Shown piece by piece: positions 32,848 through 44,238 of a stretch of DNA of 59,149 bases; within the stretch, counting starts at the first letter, position 1, and each line of letters starts with the position of its first letter. The translations under genes and the position numbers were made by a program. The stretch covers positions 1 through 59,149 of the forward strand of contig NJFT01000242.1 of the NCBI GenBank assembly GCA_002221725.1. The letters are read 5' to 3'. A model generated the notes under the pieces. It was not told where the DNA came from, ran no database searches, and saw nothing but the letters and a program-made list of their open reading frames with translations. Source of the DNA: Scedosporium boydii (taxonomy: Eukaryota; Ascomycota; Sordariomycetes; Microascales; Microascaceae).

Positions 32848-33958
32848 CTAAACAAGTAAGGCAGCAACAAATCCCAAGAAAGCCACAATTCCTCCCGCCC
32901 TAACAACCTCCGCGCCAGCCGGCACCGCCGAAAAAGTAGAGCTCGGCCTCGACGTAGCAGTCGAGTTCCCACCTCCGCCGGGACCCCTGCCGGTGGTGGT
33001 CGGAGCTCCCCCGGGGGGACCAGATCGAGTAGCGCTGGTCATTCCTCCACCCGGTGGTCCGTCGGGAGCGCCGGAGCGGGTTGGTCGCTCGCCGCCTTCG
33101 CCGCTCGTGGGGCCGGGGCGTCCGGAGCCGCTTTCGGTGGGGCGACCGCCGCCCGGGCCATTGGGACCTCCACCTGGGGCAGAAGTGGGGGCTGGGCCAG
33201 GACCACCACCGCCTGGGGGACCGGAAATGGAGGGACGGCCGCCTCCGCCTCCGCCTTCAGAGGGTGGGGGGCCGGGAGGTTGGCGGGGAGGTTCTTCTCC
33301 ATCACCACCTCCAGGACCTCCAGGGGCGCCACCTCCCGGAGCACCACCACCAGGAGCACCACCACCAGGAGCACCACCTCCCGGAGCACCACCGCCAGGA
33401 GCACCACCGCCAGGAGCACCACCGCCAGGAGCACCACCACCGGGAGCACCAGTGGGAGCGGGGCCACCAGAACTAGGCCTGTCAGGCTGTTGAGGACGGC
33501 CAGGGGTACAGACGGAGGAGTCAAGCGTAAAAGATGACACTGAGTTGAAGACGACACACTGGATCAAGTGTTAGAACCCCACAAGTTTGATGACTATTTA
33601 GCAAAGCCACAGCAGGAAAAAGAAGGAGACTTACATCTCTCTCGCAACCGGCATCTCCGGATTGGGCAGAGGTCTGGTAGCACTGGGAAACCTCAGCGGG
33701 TTCTACGCCTTGGCTGATGAGAGCATCTCTGCAGCGGGACACGGTGCCCACGCCTGGTCCGGTGCACTGGATGATGGACTCGGTAGCCAGGGAGCCGCCG
33801 TCACAGAAAGCTTGCCCGGCATCTGTGCATGCGTCACTAGAGAGCGTGTAAGTGAAACGGTTGTATGGAAAGGGGGCAGAAGCCACGAGTTAGGGAAAGC
33901 CTTACAAGTTCTGAGCCACGACGGCTGTGGCCAGAGCAAGGACGGCAAGGGACTTCAT
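32848..33958 (-). CDS. GPI-anchored cell-wall protein with eight Cys and (GAPGG)n repeats
   Basis: Three exons on the minus strand (33958-33906, 33836-33635, 33558-32848) give 321 residues. The signal peptide is [17 protein letters not shown]. The mature N-domain (about 19-105) has eight Cys, in DACTDAG, AFCDGG, IIQCTG, SRCRDA, SQCYQT, AGCERD, CVVFN and SSVCTP. It is not a clear CFEM spacing. Next is a Gly/Pro/Ala region with about eight GAPGG repeats from a 15-base unit, then Ser/Thr/Gly-rich sequence and a C-terminal hydrophobic tail ([15 protein letters not shown]) typical of GPI addition. Probably a secreted wall or membrane protein; no enzyme motif. Introns are 69 and 76 bases. The second exon-intron boundary lies exactly between ERD and CVVF. 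Confidence 0.82.
33335..33448. repeat. 15-base coding minisatellite (GGAGCACCACCACCA type)
   Basis: Near-identical 15-base units, seen on the plus strand as GGAGCACCACCACCA or GGAGCACCACCGCCA. They encode the GAPGG repeats of the minus-strand wall protein. Sequence variation is confined to third positions or nearly so. Copy number is likely variable between strains. Confidence 0.8.
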
Positions 33959-36654
33959 GGCGGGCAGTATTAGGATTAAGTAGGAGGTGTTGTCTTTCCG
34001 TAGCCAGTACGAATATATTGTATTCCTAACGAATGTCGAACCCCAGGTCGAATTCACCCTGGAACGAGACTGGGTTGACCGGAACGAAGGGGTATGGGCT
34101 CTCTCCTGGTTCCTTATATAGTCCTTTTCCGTCTCAGAAAGCCATGCTAAGGGACCAAAAGAATGCCCTTACATTTCACTCTGCCGGTTCGCCTTGCTAA
34201 AGATCTCCGAAGTTTGATCCAATGTCGCGAGACAAGCCGGGATCGCTTCTCGACCTTCCCTCAGCCCAGGGAGCCAGCGCATTCTGAAGACACACCAGAT
34301 TCTCTTCTCTCCCCCGCAGATCGTTTGAGCCATTATCTCGCCTCGGTTCAATGACAAGCGCGTCCGCTAATATAAGCTATCATGTCGACGACGATCAGGG
34401 ACGCAGTCGGCAGGTAAGCATAAACCGGGCTTTCCGCAAGTGTGCAGCCTACCAAAGCTGAGCGGCACATCACAGACCACAGAAATCTTCCTTTTTCTTC
34501 TTCCTTGGCTTGGGTAGATCATTCAGTGGGTCATTGGAAACGGACATCGAGGGGGGAAGAGCTCGCTTCAGCGTGATGGATCGACGTCGACATGCTTACC
34601 GGGTCAGGCATTAAGTATTCGGCGGTTAAATTTCAAGACGTTGCCTGGGGCGTCATAGAGGAGAGCAGTCGGCGTTTCAGCGTGTCTGGGCGATGACAAG
34701 GACCGGGATTTGATGACTTCTGCCCTCGATGATAATAATCATCACGAGAGAGGCAGGAAGCCAGGATTTGAAAAACGGGCGTTGTTCCAACCTGGATTGA
34801 AGAAACTGGAAACAGAACAATGGCCCGACGTTTACAGAACATGTTGTCGTGGCAGGCGATGGAAGGCATTGACGACATGGGGCCGGCATCCGAAGCAAGT
34901 TTGACGTTCTGCAATGTTGGAATGTTGCATTACCGAATTGAAACTCTGAATCTAGATGTTCGATGTCCCTTCGTTCATTCTTCCGGGCTACGAAGCTAGG
35001 TGAATATGAATAGGAATGTCGGAGGCGTAGGTCTACGGCTGATGGAACGTGGGGTTACACTCTCATGCCTATTCATCAGACGATGATGTTATTTTAACAT
35101 TTTCTCATCGTCCTAATGACTGAAATCTGGACCCAGTGATGGATGTGCATGCTTCGAGACAGGCTCCGGCAGTTGATGGCAATGCCGAAAGGTCTGTTCT
35201 CGATGTCGGGCGTTTGTGGCTTGGTTGTGTCAAGCGTCAACATCGTGGGGATCGATGCGACGTGCCCAGGATACCAGCAACCGATACATCAAACAAACGG
35301 CAGCTGGCTATTTTCAAAGGCGAACATACGAAGTCATACAGCTGTAGCATCCTTGTACCTTGCTCATATTGAAAGGCAGAGTTCGCGGGGGAGTTGCTTC
35401 ATGATACTTCAATGCTGCCCTAAAACGGCCGACGGGAGGTGAGACGTGGGCCATCATTTGAGTCCCTGGGCGTGAGTTTCATCGTCCACCTGCAATCTCC
35501 TGGTCAGCCCAGTCTTCTTTTCGCCATATTAGAATAGCAATACACTCCGAATAAACTCAACGGATTCCGAGTCTACAGTTTCACAATTTGACAACTCGAA
35601 TCTTTCGAAAAGATGGCTTCGATCTAATGCCGCAGAGCCACGAGGATGAGCTCGAATTTATTCTCGCTCCGGCTCAAGCTACGATCCACCCAGCCCGGAT
35701 TTCTCGCCTTTCGCAGATCCCACAAGCGATGTCTTCATAGTTCTAATATCATCTCCGCTACCAAGAGTCCGTCGAAACATAGAATCTGAGAAAAGAACGG
35801 ACAGAATAGAATAAATAAACGACACAATTTGTCCTTGCATAAAAAGACGAGCTTGTGCAGCACGGGAATGCCCAAGCGACTGAACTCGCGAGCTAAAACA
35901 AACAAATGTGTGGATTTACGAAGCAGAGACTGAAAGCCCAGTCAAATCGCTCCAGAGCCACGGCAGGTCGATCACTCATGCCTCGGTCTGGGGACTCCGC
36001 GGAGTCCAAGTGTTTCTTCATTGTGAATCCCCCGTGTCTTGTTGCCCGCTCTCGAGCCGGGAATTTTATTCCCATACCTGGGGATGTAGAAAAGAAAAGA
36101 AGATATTCGATACACAGAAGTGATCGACAGAATGTTGCGAGATATTCACCCGAAGCTCAACTCAAGAGGCAAGCAAAATGGAATAGCGTATTATAGCAAT
36201 GATGCCTTCGACAGTCCAAACCTGGGTCGTCAGTGCGATAAGTAATACGAAGTATATTGAGCTCTCTTTAAGTTTCACCAGGATGTATCATTGATTTTCT
36301 CGCTCGTTCCTCGCTCTGTAATTCGAAAAGAAAGAAACAAAACAGCAGATGGAAATAGCTGCATGAGCATGATTCAATCATAGTAAATTTCGACGACAGC
36401 AAATAAACGCCAAAACTCCCAACACAACGCTGATGCTGGTGGTCGATCCTGTGCTATCTCTCTTACAGAGCACTCCCACTATTGCTAGTGTAGGATGATG
36501 GAACTCGGCACCGTGCTCAATCCCATCCGAGTATGATCTAGTCAGTATATATTCTATTTGCCGTCCATGAGTCCTAACCGTAAACCGTTTCAACCGATCC
36601 CTTAACTCCAAGAAATGCTTAGTATCCTATGCCCCCATATTATATCCTGGACGA
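33959..36654. other. 2.7 kb intergenic region
   Basis: The left end is the promoter of the GPI-protein gene (minus) and the right end the 3' side of the PLC-like gene (minus). One TACGAAGTA copy is at 36246-36254. I found no gene, RNA or repeat otherwise. Confidence 0.5.
36246..36254. repeat. TACGAAGTA element 3' of the PLC-like gene
   Basis: A single copy flanked by A and T, so ATACGAAGTAT. It lies about 400 bases beyond the PLC-like stop codon. Confidence 0.8.
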
Positions 36655-38016
36655 TTAAGACATGAGAACCGAAAAGACAACCGCTATGCCCAACGCAATT
36701 AGTGCAGGCGCCGTCACGCCGGCACCGTCGCTCGTAACCCTTCCGCAGCATGACCCGTTGTAAGTAACATTGTTATACTTGGCGGCCACCCTAAACACCG
36801 AGCCTTCAGGGTTGCCAAAGTTGTAGTAGTCGACGTTGAGAATGTTGGGTGGGCGACCCCACGAGTTGACGCATTGCGCTGTCGAATTGCCCAGGCTACC
36901 TTCGCCCGTCTCGCCGTTGGTCACGTTCAGTAGCGACACGGCAGGCACGAGGATCGAGGCGCCAAAGAGGTTGAATTCTGCGTTGAGGTTATGATTGAGG
37001 AGGTAAAGCCTCTTCGTGGCGGATTCGGCGGGGAGGTCTGGCGGACGCTGGACGACGCAGGGGAAGGCTCGATCAATGGGGTCGAAGGGCGACTCCCACA
37101 TTTGGGAGAACTCGTCGAGGAGCCACGGATATTCCGTCGGATTCGCCTCGTAGTCCATGAACATGACCACCCGTTTTCCCTTCAGAATCATCTCGGAAAG
37201 CGTAGGCCAGTCGTCGAGCGCCATGGGAACGAACGGCGGGCGGTACGTGTACTTGACGATGCCGCTCGCTTCGATGTAGGGCGCGTATAAGTCGGGCTTG
37301 GAATAGTTACCATTGCCAAGCAATATGGTAACGACATCGTAGGGGTGATTGTCCACCCACTGCCGCACCGTCGTTAACCAGTCGGTGATAGGACCGGCGT
37401 CGAGCATGTCGCATGAGCTGTGACAGAAGTGCGGCACGTTGCTGCCATCGGTGGGCCATTGCATCTGGGCCTGGAGGAAGCGCACGCCGTCGTTGAGCTG
37501 TTGAATGACATCGAGCTGCTGGTTCGCCGCGGAGCTCCCTTTCCGCACGAAGGGCGAATTGTGACATCCTACGACGGTGATGTTGCTATACTTGCGCTCG
37601 CAGAACTCGACATAGTTATTGCACGGTTGGGTGTTTGTTGGCTGCGCACCAGTTTCCGTCGCCGAGATGTTGCTCGCAATGGTCGTGGAGATGGACCCCG
37701 TGAAAGTTACCGTGCCTTCGGATTCGGAACTGCTCTCTTGTGGCAGTGTTATCTTGCCCGAATAACTTACGTAGACACCCGTCGGGGTATCGGTCGGTAA
37801 TGTTTTTGTCCCGACGAGAATGGTGACGTCCTTCTTCTCGCTGCTTTGTTCGGCCTTTAGGGCGGCTGCGGCCTCACTGGCGCTAGTGCTCGAACTCGCC
37901 GAGGAGCTCGACAGCACGGCCTGGGAGAGGACAAGGGCATTGTGTGAGAGGATGAGGCCCAGAAAGCACAGCCGAGTGAACCGAGTGAGCCGGGATATCC
38001 CAAGGGAATCGCGCAT
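36655..38016 (-). CDS. PLC-like phosphodiesterase (PI-PLC X-type), GPI-anchored
   Basis: A single exon of 453 residues. An N-terminal hydrophobic signal (about 15-33, ends ALVLSQA) leads into a Ser-rich linker. The PLC-like barrel runs from about 130 to 420. The two catalytic-type His are H152 in VVGCHNSPF and H199 in FCHSSCD; DGVRFLQAQMQW, NHPYDVVTILLGN and GKRVVMFMDYEA follow, all typical of fungal PLCXD-like proteins. There are about eight N-glycosylation sequons. The C-terminus (GVTAPALIALGIAVVFSVLMS) looks like a GPI signal. Likely an extracellular or wall-bound protein; relatives lack the calcium site of signalling PLC, and their substrate is not established. Two CRE-like sites lie 172-188 bases upstream. 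Confidence 0.85.
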   Translation of the reverse strand: MRDSLGISRLTRFTRLCFLGLILSHNALVLSQAVLSSSSASSSTSASEAAAALKAEQSSEKKDVTILVGTKTLPTDTPTGVYVSYSGKITLPQESSSESEGTVTFTGSISTTIASNISATETGAQPTNTQPCNNYVEFCERKYSNITVVGCHNSPFVRKGSSAANQQLDVIQQLNDGVRFLQAQMQWPTDGSNVPHFCHSSCDMLDAGPITDWLTTVRQWVDNHPYDVVTILLGNGNYSKPDLYAPYIEASGIVKYTYRPPFVPMALDDWPTLSEMILKGKRVVMFMDYEANPTEYPWLLDEFSQMWESPFDPIDRAFPCVVQRPPDLPAESATKRLYLLNHNLNAEFNLFGASILVPAVSLLNVTNGETGEGSLGNSTAQCVNSWGRPPNILNVDYYNFGNPEGSVFRVAAKYNNVTYNGSCCGRVTSDGAGVTAPALIALGIAVVFSVLMS

Positions 38017-38187
38017 GTTTCCTGTCGACAGAAACGGAACAGGCTCAGGTTATCAGAAGCTTCTTTGTGCAGCGGGCTGTTCGAGAATTCGAGAATTCGC
38101 AGAGTTCGATAATATAAAAATCTGATAATAATATTGTTTGGGATGTTTTGGGAAGCCGCCCCCAGCAACGGCGGATCCGAATTAGTG

Positions 38188-38203
38188 GACGTCACGTACG
38201 TCA
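38188..38203. promoter_or_regulatory. Two CRE half-sites upstream of the PLC-like gene
   Basis: GACGTCA at 38188-38194 and TACGTCA at 38197-38203, direct repeats two bases apart. They lie 172-188 bases upstream of the PLC-like start on the minus strand. Possible bZIP sites; inference. Confidence 0.4.
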
Positions 38204-39076
38204 CTCCTTTCCCAACACAGACAGTGCTATGCCGCAGTCCGTCTCGCCAAGGAACAGAAAGACAAAGGAGTAAAGGAAAAGTGGAAGACGAGAGAGAGAA
38301 GGCCTGACTGATGACTGGAAGGCCACTTTTGTAGGAGCAAAAAAATTAGTTCGGAAGGGAGGAAATAGAGAATGTAGAGAAGGTCCGGCGGGAAACGACT
38401 GTTGAGTTAGAGGCAAGCGCCAAAGACTGGAACCAATGAACGGCTACTTGGCTGAATGAGCGTGGAAAGAGGAGAGAGCTTGAGCTGTCTTGAACATGGC
38501 TCAATAGGGAAAATGCAAGAAACAAGAGGCCCTGGTGATCCAGTCAGGTGGAGCTCTGTTTGTGCACAGGTATAAAGGAATGTGATGCGAAGGGTGGTGG
38601 GGACAGGTGATCTCCTCGATCAGCCCTACTTGCAAGGGAGAAAGAAGAAGAAGGGAAACAATGTGCTTTTTCACATTGGCGACCTCGATCTCGAGGTAAC
38701 CAGAGACAAGTTCACTGGCCCAGAAATAGAATGTGAAAAGAAGGGGAAATAGCTTGAGGAATGGCGGCAAGTACTATGGCAGGCACACCCTGACCGGATC
38801 CCCGTCATCTCGCTGGTGTTTCCAGTTTCTTGTCGGTGTCTCCTGGCCTGTCGTTGTCCGGCGCCGAGCCCGGTTTGTCGCCAAGCGAGCCGATTTCCGT
38901 GACTGGCGCATCGCCCAACTTGGGCCGTGGACCAATCTACACGCTCTCACTCCCATAGCAGAATAACAAACCAGCAATTCTAATTCTGAATCTGCACAGT
39001 CTATTATGTATCATGTCCACATGGAAAAGCAAGGAATTAAGGCTGAGTATGCCAAAGATCCTTCACAGGTGAGTAT

Positions 39077-39621
39077 TACTTCGTACTTTGAGATGACGCC
39101 AGTGTTACAGTGAGGCAGTGTTTGATGTAATTTCCAACCCAGGACGGTCTTGGGAGCCGCATTTCCGGTGAGAGCGGACCAAGAACTGGTAAGGCATCTA
39201 CGAAGTACTCAGAAGGCTTCTACCCCAAAGAAGAACAAAACAAAATGGCGCCGAGGAAAGGTGGATACGAGGTTGGACGATACGGAAGTCCAAGAAACCG
39301 GTCCCCCAATGCCAATACTTCGTAGGGCCCCAGTGCTTGCGCGTCCACTATCAAAGTCTATCACAGAGTTGCAACATTGTTAATCCATCCCGCACGACCT
39401 CAGCTTTGAAGGATCTAAACTAGGCAAAGGGTCCCGCCAAACTTTCCTTTCAAATTTCTGGGCCCCGTCGATGGATCAATGATAGTCGGTACTCGTCCCC
39501 AAAGTGGCTCTGTTTAAACGCTTGGCTTCCAGGCATCAAAATTAACTGGCTCCCGGCTCCCGGCTCCTGGCTCCCTCTTCCTCCTGAACAAGAAGAGCAA
39601 CATCAATCCTCGTACGAAGTA
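39077..39621. repeat. Cluster of four TACGAAGTA elements
   Basis: TACTTCGTA at 39077-39085 and 39316-39324; TACGAAGTA at 39199-39207 and 39613-39621. Spacing is 109-289 bases and orientation alternates. Each has different flanks, so this is not a tandem duplication. Confidence 0.85.
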
Positions 39622-41140
39622 AAATTCGCACGCTACTTCATAGCGCCTCGCGGAGGCAGCAGCGCCTGTTTCGGGGAATTTAGGCCTGAATTCCTGGCCA
39701 ACCAAGTTCGTCTGGACCAACCAGTCCCGACCCATTGTTCCCTGTTCCAACTGCGGCGACTCGCCCATCCTATCTTGGGAACAGCCCAGCGCGGATCGTC
39801 GGTTGGGATGGACATACATCATCGGTGCCGACGCCATTTCTCCACCAGCCCCACAGATGCCTCGTATGCGTACTCATCCCAGCTCGATTTCAAAGTTTCC
39901 TCCAGTCAATTCGCCTACTTCCTAATCCTGTCCAAGTGTGTTATCCTTGTTATCCTTGAAGTGCGTAGCATACGTCGTTAGACATTCGATTCCTGATTCC
40001 ATTTCTCCGTCGCGCTGCCGTGTTCCAAGTTGTGTCGATTGGTTCATAGAACTTGCTACGACATCGTACAAGTGCTCTGTAGAGTTCGAGCCATTCACCT
40101 CAAAACTGTGTGGCCAACGCCGCCAATACCACACAACTTCGTGCCAACATGTATTAGGATATGTGCCCAAACAAGATTGAACATTGAACATCGAACTGAT
40201 CAAATGTACCTTTGCAAACGACTTGGAACAATGACAGTAGAAGAGCCCCGCTGACTCAGCCCCCCTGTCTTCAACGTTCCTGCAACGTTCATCCCAACAA
40301 TGAATTGAAGCTTCGACTCTTCGAGCATTCTCGTCCAGTGAATCGTCACTCATTCAACCTGGTTGACGCAGAAGCGCCTCTCCTTCGCCTGACCAGACGC
40401 CGACAACAACCAACGGCCCCTCTCGGTCACAAGGTAGGCCGAGCGTCGCCCTTTCACCCACAATCCTGGGAGCCTCTGAGACCATCTACTGCATGAGTCC
40501 GCGCCTATGGAAACACAAGCCCGCTGACATCGCATCCACTGCATCCACTCGGCATTCCATGTCGCTCCCGTGAGCCAGGCGACCACCCTCGTTCTCGCCC
40601 AAGGATTGCCCACCTTCCCTTCTCATCCATGAAGTACAGAGCAGAGACTCATACATACCCATCACATTGCTATTCTGGTCAGCCTTGTTTCGATTTTACC
40701 AAACGGCCCATTGACGAATGACCTCTGGATTCGAGCACCTGCTCAAATTTAGACTCGTTCGCGCAAGACCCTGGTCCCGCACCTCCTTGATTGCGAAGAG
40801 TCTCAAAGTCTTTTTCTGATCGATCCAAGCTCTTCCGTCTTAAGGCTGGAAAGCTATACAATAGAACTTGAGACTTAGCTATACAGAGAAGACCGCGCCG
40901 ATGCTGTTTCTTCTTGTTCTTTGAGCTCTCTTCCTTTTGTTTGGACCTCTTTCTCTTATACAACCAGTTTTGTCTATGTCTTGATGATATCAACGCCGCG
41001 CCTCCTTTCAGGTAAAGGACAAGGTCTTGGAGCTCCAGCTCAAAAGTCTCCCCACACAACAATCTATTGTTCCTCTCGACGACTTCTTATTACCGTCTGA
41101 CCCTTGCCGCACACGATAACCTCCGTCTCCCGAGTCTACC

Positions 41141-42072
41141 ATGACGGACCACCGGAGAAATGCCATCTACGTCGCCTCTAGCAGCTATTTTATTTCTGTA
41201 ATATTCCTCATCCTCGTCATCATCGGCAACACGAGCGACAAGGCTGTCCTGAGAGACGTCTTCTTCTTCAAGCTCCAGGTGGCCAACGTAATCCCTCTGG
41301 ACGCTCCAAATGCTGGCCTCCTCAACTCCGTCGCCCGGAGTCTGGGGCTCCATGACTTTTACCAAGTCGGGCTCTGGAACTTTTGCGAGGGCTACAACGA
41401 CGAGTACGTTGTGCTTATCCTATTACTTACAAAATTGCAGACTTGGGTGCTGACGATATCTCTTCTTTTAGGGGAATCGTATTCTGTTCTACGCCTGTCA
41501 GGTTCTACTGGTTCAATCCGGTCCAGATTCTCATGGACGAGCTCCTCGCGGGCGCAAAAATCGCCCTGCCCACACAGGTCCTTACCATCCTAGACCTCCT
41601 CCGACTTGGCCAGCAGGTCATGTTCACCTTCTTCCTCGTCGGCATCATCCTCTGCTTCATCCTCATGTTCATATCGCCCCTCGTCCTCCGATCGAGAGGT
41701 TGGTGCATCCCCATCGTCGCCTTTTCCCTCCTTGCCTGCGTCCTCGTTGGCGGCGCTACCGTCCTTGCCACCGTCTTCAGCGTTGCAGCTAAATACGCAC
41801 TCACGCTGCAATCGGAACTCAACATCGGCGTTGACCTTAGTGCTACGATGCTGGCATCTATGTGGATCCCCGCCCTTCTTACGGTGACGGCCTTCTTCCT
41901 GCACTCTGCCGTCGGCTGCTGCTGTCATACGCACAAATCCAAAGACGGGAAATGCAGCCCCGAAGCGGTGGACTCACCGCCGGTGTCGCAGAAGAAGCGT
42001 TTCAGCGTTCAGGACTTCATCAACAAGAGGAGAAGTGCCCATTCGTCCTCCGCGAGATTCACTCCTACCTGA
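41141..42072 (+). CDS. SUR7/PalI-family membrane protein
   Basis: Two exons (41141-41403, 41472-42072) give 287 residues with four membrane segments: about 10-29 (ASSSYFISVIFLILVIIG), then VMFTFFLVGIILCFILMF, IPIVAFSLLACVLVGGATVL and MLASMWIPALLTVTAFFLHSA. The first extracellular loop carries the claudin-like SUR7 signature, GLWNFC with C82 followed by GIVFC with C93. The intron lies between those two Cys; joining gives E88-G89-I90. The cytosolic tail is basic with Cys-Cys-Cys after the last segment, a possible palmitoylation site. SUR7 proteins mark eisosomes and affect wall and membrane organisation; PalI relatives sense ambient pH. This one is nearer the SUR7 type, but the subfamily is uncertain. 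Confidence 0.82.
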
Positions 42073-43136
42073 AGACATGTACGATTTACTGTCTGTACGA
42101 CTTGAAGAACGTTTTAATAATGTTTTGATATATCCGGAGAACTGAGATATGAAACATGGCTATGGGCGCACTTTCGTTTGTGCAGAAGTACGGGAGCAGT
42201 TTGGTCCCTGCTCTCTGTGTCAACTCGGGACACACACATACACATATCCGCTCATCGTTGAGTCCAAACAAGATGTTTTCATACATCCTGTGCTACCATC
42301 ATTTCCGACTTGAGGGAGCCGCTTCGTCGACACAAATCACCATCTTCTTCTTCACCACAACACGGCCTAATGAGGTGCCCACTCATTTCTTCTTTCTCAT
42401 ATCTGTATCTCGTTGAAGTCCTCACCATATCAGACTTTACCCTTGGGAGGTTTGGCCCGCCTGACCTTGCACATAGATACTTCTCTCCATCACGTTAAAC
42501 ACTCTTTCCTTCATTTTTTTTTTCTCTTTCGATACTATTATAGACGATCTCTGGCACTACTGCCGAACTAAATTGGTGGGCTAACATTGGATTGGGGAGG
42601 GGAGGGCGGCGGGGTTGTCAGATGACGCGAATCACCCAACCCTGGACGAGCACGGGGGAAGAAGACGAAGAATAGAAGGTTGGCAGAATGGTTATACATT
42701 AATATTTCCAGATGGTGTGCGGACTAAATACATGTCAAGCGAGGGATTGGGTTTTTCTTCCTCTTCATACGATAAAGGAAATGGATATAGACAGGCTTTG
42801 GCTTCATGGTTTCTTAAATAGACATTGGATGGGGAGTAATAGACGGGAAATTCACAGCAGCCCTCGTAGAGATGTCCTCGCTTCCTGGGTATTCATCATG
42901 CCAACTAGACAGAGAGAGTCGACGGGTGCGTATAGGCCGCATCAAGGAGTGAAAGGAAACCAATAGTCTGAGAATAATACCAGCTTCACAACGCCAAAAA
43001 CAAAGGAGAGGAGAAAAAAAAAATAGACCGGAATACCATATACCTCAGACCCCCTCCCTTGGTCAAATGGGAAAATACAAAGGAAAAGAAACAGGAAAGG
43101 GAGCGAGAAAACCCAAGATAAGAAACCCACAACGCC
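42073..43136. other. Convergent intergenic region, 1.1 kb
   Basis: 3' ends of the SUR7-like and Ras-like genes. A/T-rich near 42510-42560. No feature recognised. Confidence 0.5.
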
Positions 43137-44238
43137 TCAAATCTGAGCCACCTCCCTCCTCAGGAAGAAAGGCCGACTAAGTCTCTTCCATAATCCCTGC
43201 TTCCTCTTCGCCTGCATCTCCTGCGCCTCCACCCTCATCCTCTCCATCTTCTCAGCAAACTCCTTCCGCTGCTGATTCATAGACCTCAGCGTCAATATCT
43301 CCCTCGCGATCTTCGGAAACAGCAAGGTGATCTGGTCCCCCGTCCTCGCCGAGACCTCCATGAAGCTCGTCTTGACGTGGAACGAGGTGGCCACCTTGGA
43401 GCCGTCCGAGTAGGCGATGCGTCGCGCCGCCTCGTCGTCTGATTTGTTGCCTACCAAAAGCAGCGCGTATTCCCGGGCAGCGGCGTTGTTTGGTGGTGCT
43501 GCCGTGGGGTTGGAGGATTGTCCCGCGGTCGTGGTGGTAGGTCCGCCGGAAATGGTGTCCCGGATGAGTTCGTGCAGGCCGCGGGCGAGCCGGAGGGAGT
43601 CCGGGTCGGTGACGTCGTAGACGAGGATGGCCGCCTCGGTGATGTTGATGGCTTGTTGGACGAGGTCGTCGCGCCAGAGGTGTTTGGATGGCATTTCGAG
43701 GGCGTCAACGGTGTAGTTTTGGCCGTCGATTTCGGTGATGTGGCGGCAGCCTTGGTCGTAAAACGGGTCGTGCGGTTCGTCTGGGTTGGGAATCCGGCCT
43801 TTGCAGATCTAGTAGGGGAAGAAGGGGAAGATGAAAGGCGGTTAGCAATGGGAGGTTGACGGCAGGAGAGAGGCTTCATATTGAGTGGGAGAAAGAGGAG
43901 ATGTAAGATTACGCCTCGGTGGAAGGAAGCAAATGAAGGGCAGAAGGGGACATGTCAAATACCCTTGTCAGAATCGATGTCTTTCCTGTGCCTTTGGCTC
44001 CGATGACGAGCACCCTGAACTCTCCCGCCGGGGGCTTGCTATCGTTGTTCCGGATGTGGTTCTGCGGTGAAGCGGGTCCGGTTCCGCCGTTCGGCCGTCT
44101 CATGGTCAGGGCTCTACGAAGCTCTGATGTCGCGCTAGACTCGAGGAAGTCGAGGCGTAGCATGGCGCGGAGGTATCGCTTCTCTTCCTCGGTCCATATT
44201 ACGGACGCTGGACTGTCTGGAGCCGTTGATCTTGACAT
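43137..44238 (-). CDS. Atypical Ras-like small GTPase-type protein
   Basis: Two exons on the minus strand (44238-43963, 43808-43137) give 315 residues. A 70-residue N-terminal extension precedes the G domain. The P-loop is complete, GAKGTGKTS at 80-88, and G4 is NKSD at 213-216, with G5 near EVSAR (243-247). G3, normally DxxGQ, is D127-A-L-E: the Gly and catalytic Gln are absent. A Pro/Thr/Asn-rich insert lies before G4 (about 180-200). The C-terminus is a basic helix (KEFAEKMERMRVEAQEMQAKRK) ending EVAQI, with no CaaX Cys. The protein may bind nucleotide but hydrolyse it poorly. Related Ras-like proteins are found in moulds, with no role I can name. The intron is 154 bases with a GTATTT donor. 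Confidence 0.8.

Larger units (their letters stand above)
38017..41140. other. 3.1 kb divergent intergenic region with an element cluster
   Basis: Between the PLC-like gene (minus) and the SUR7-like gene (plus). It holds CRE-like sites at 38188-38203 and four TACGAAGTA-type elements at 39077, 39199, 39316 and 39613. The stretch from about 40880 to 41140 is CT-rich and is probably the SUR7 leader. Frames of up to 143 codons (39922-40353, minus) are not convincing. Confidence 0.55.

Noticed and set aside
32993..33493. Pro/Gly-rich plus-strand frames over the GPI-protein gene
   Set aside because: Antisense shadows of the 15-base repeat; the minus-strand frame has the signal peptide, Cys domain and GPI signal.
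34034..34064. GGTCGAATTC resembling a tRNA B box
   Set aside because: One base differs from the GGTTCGAATC consensus, there is no A box at the right distance, and no cloverleaf can be drawn.
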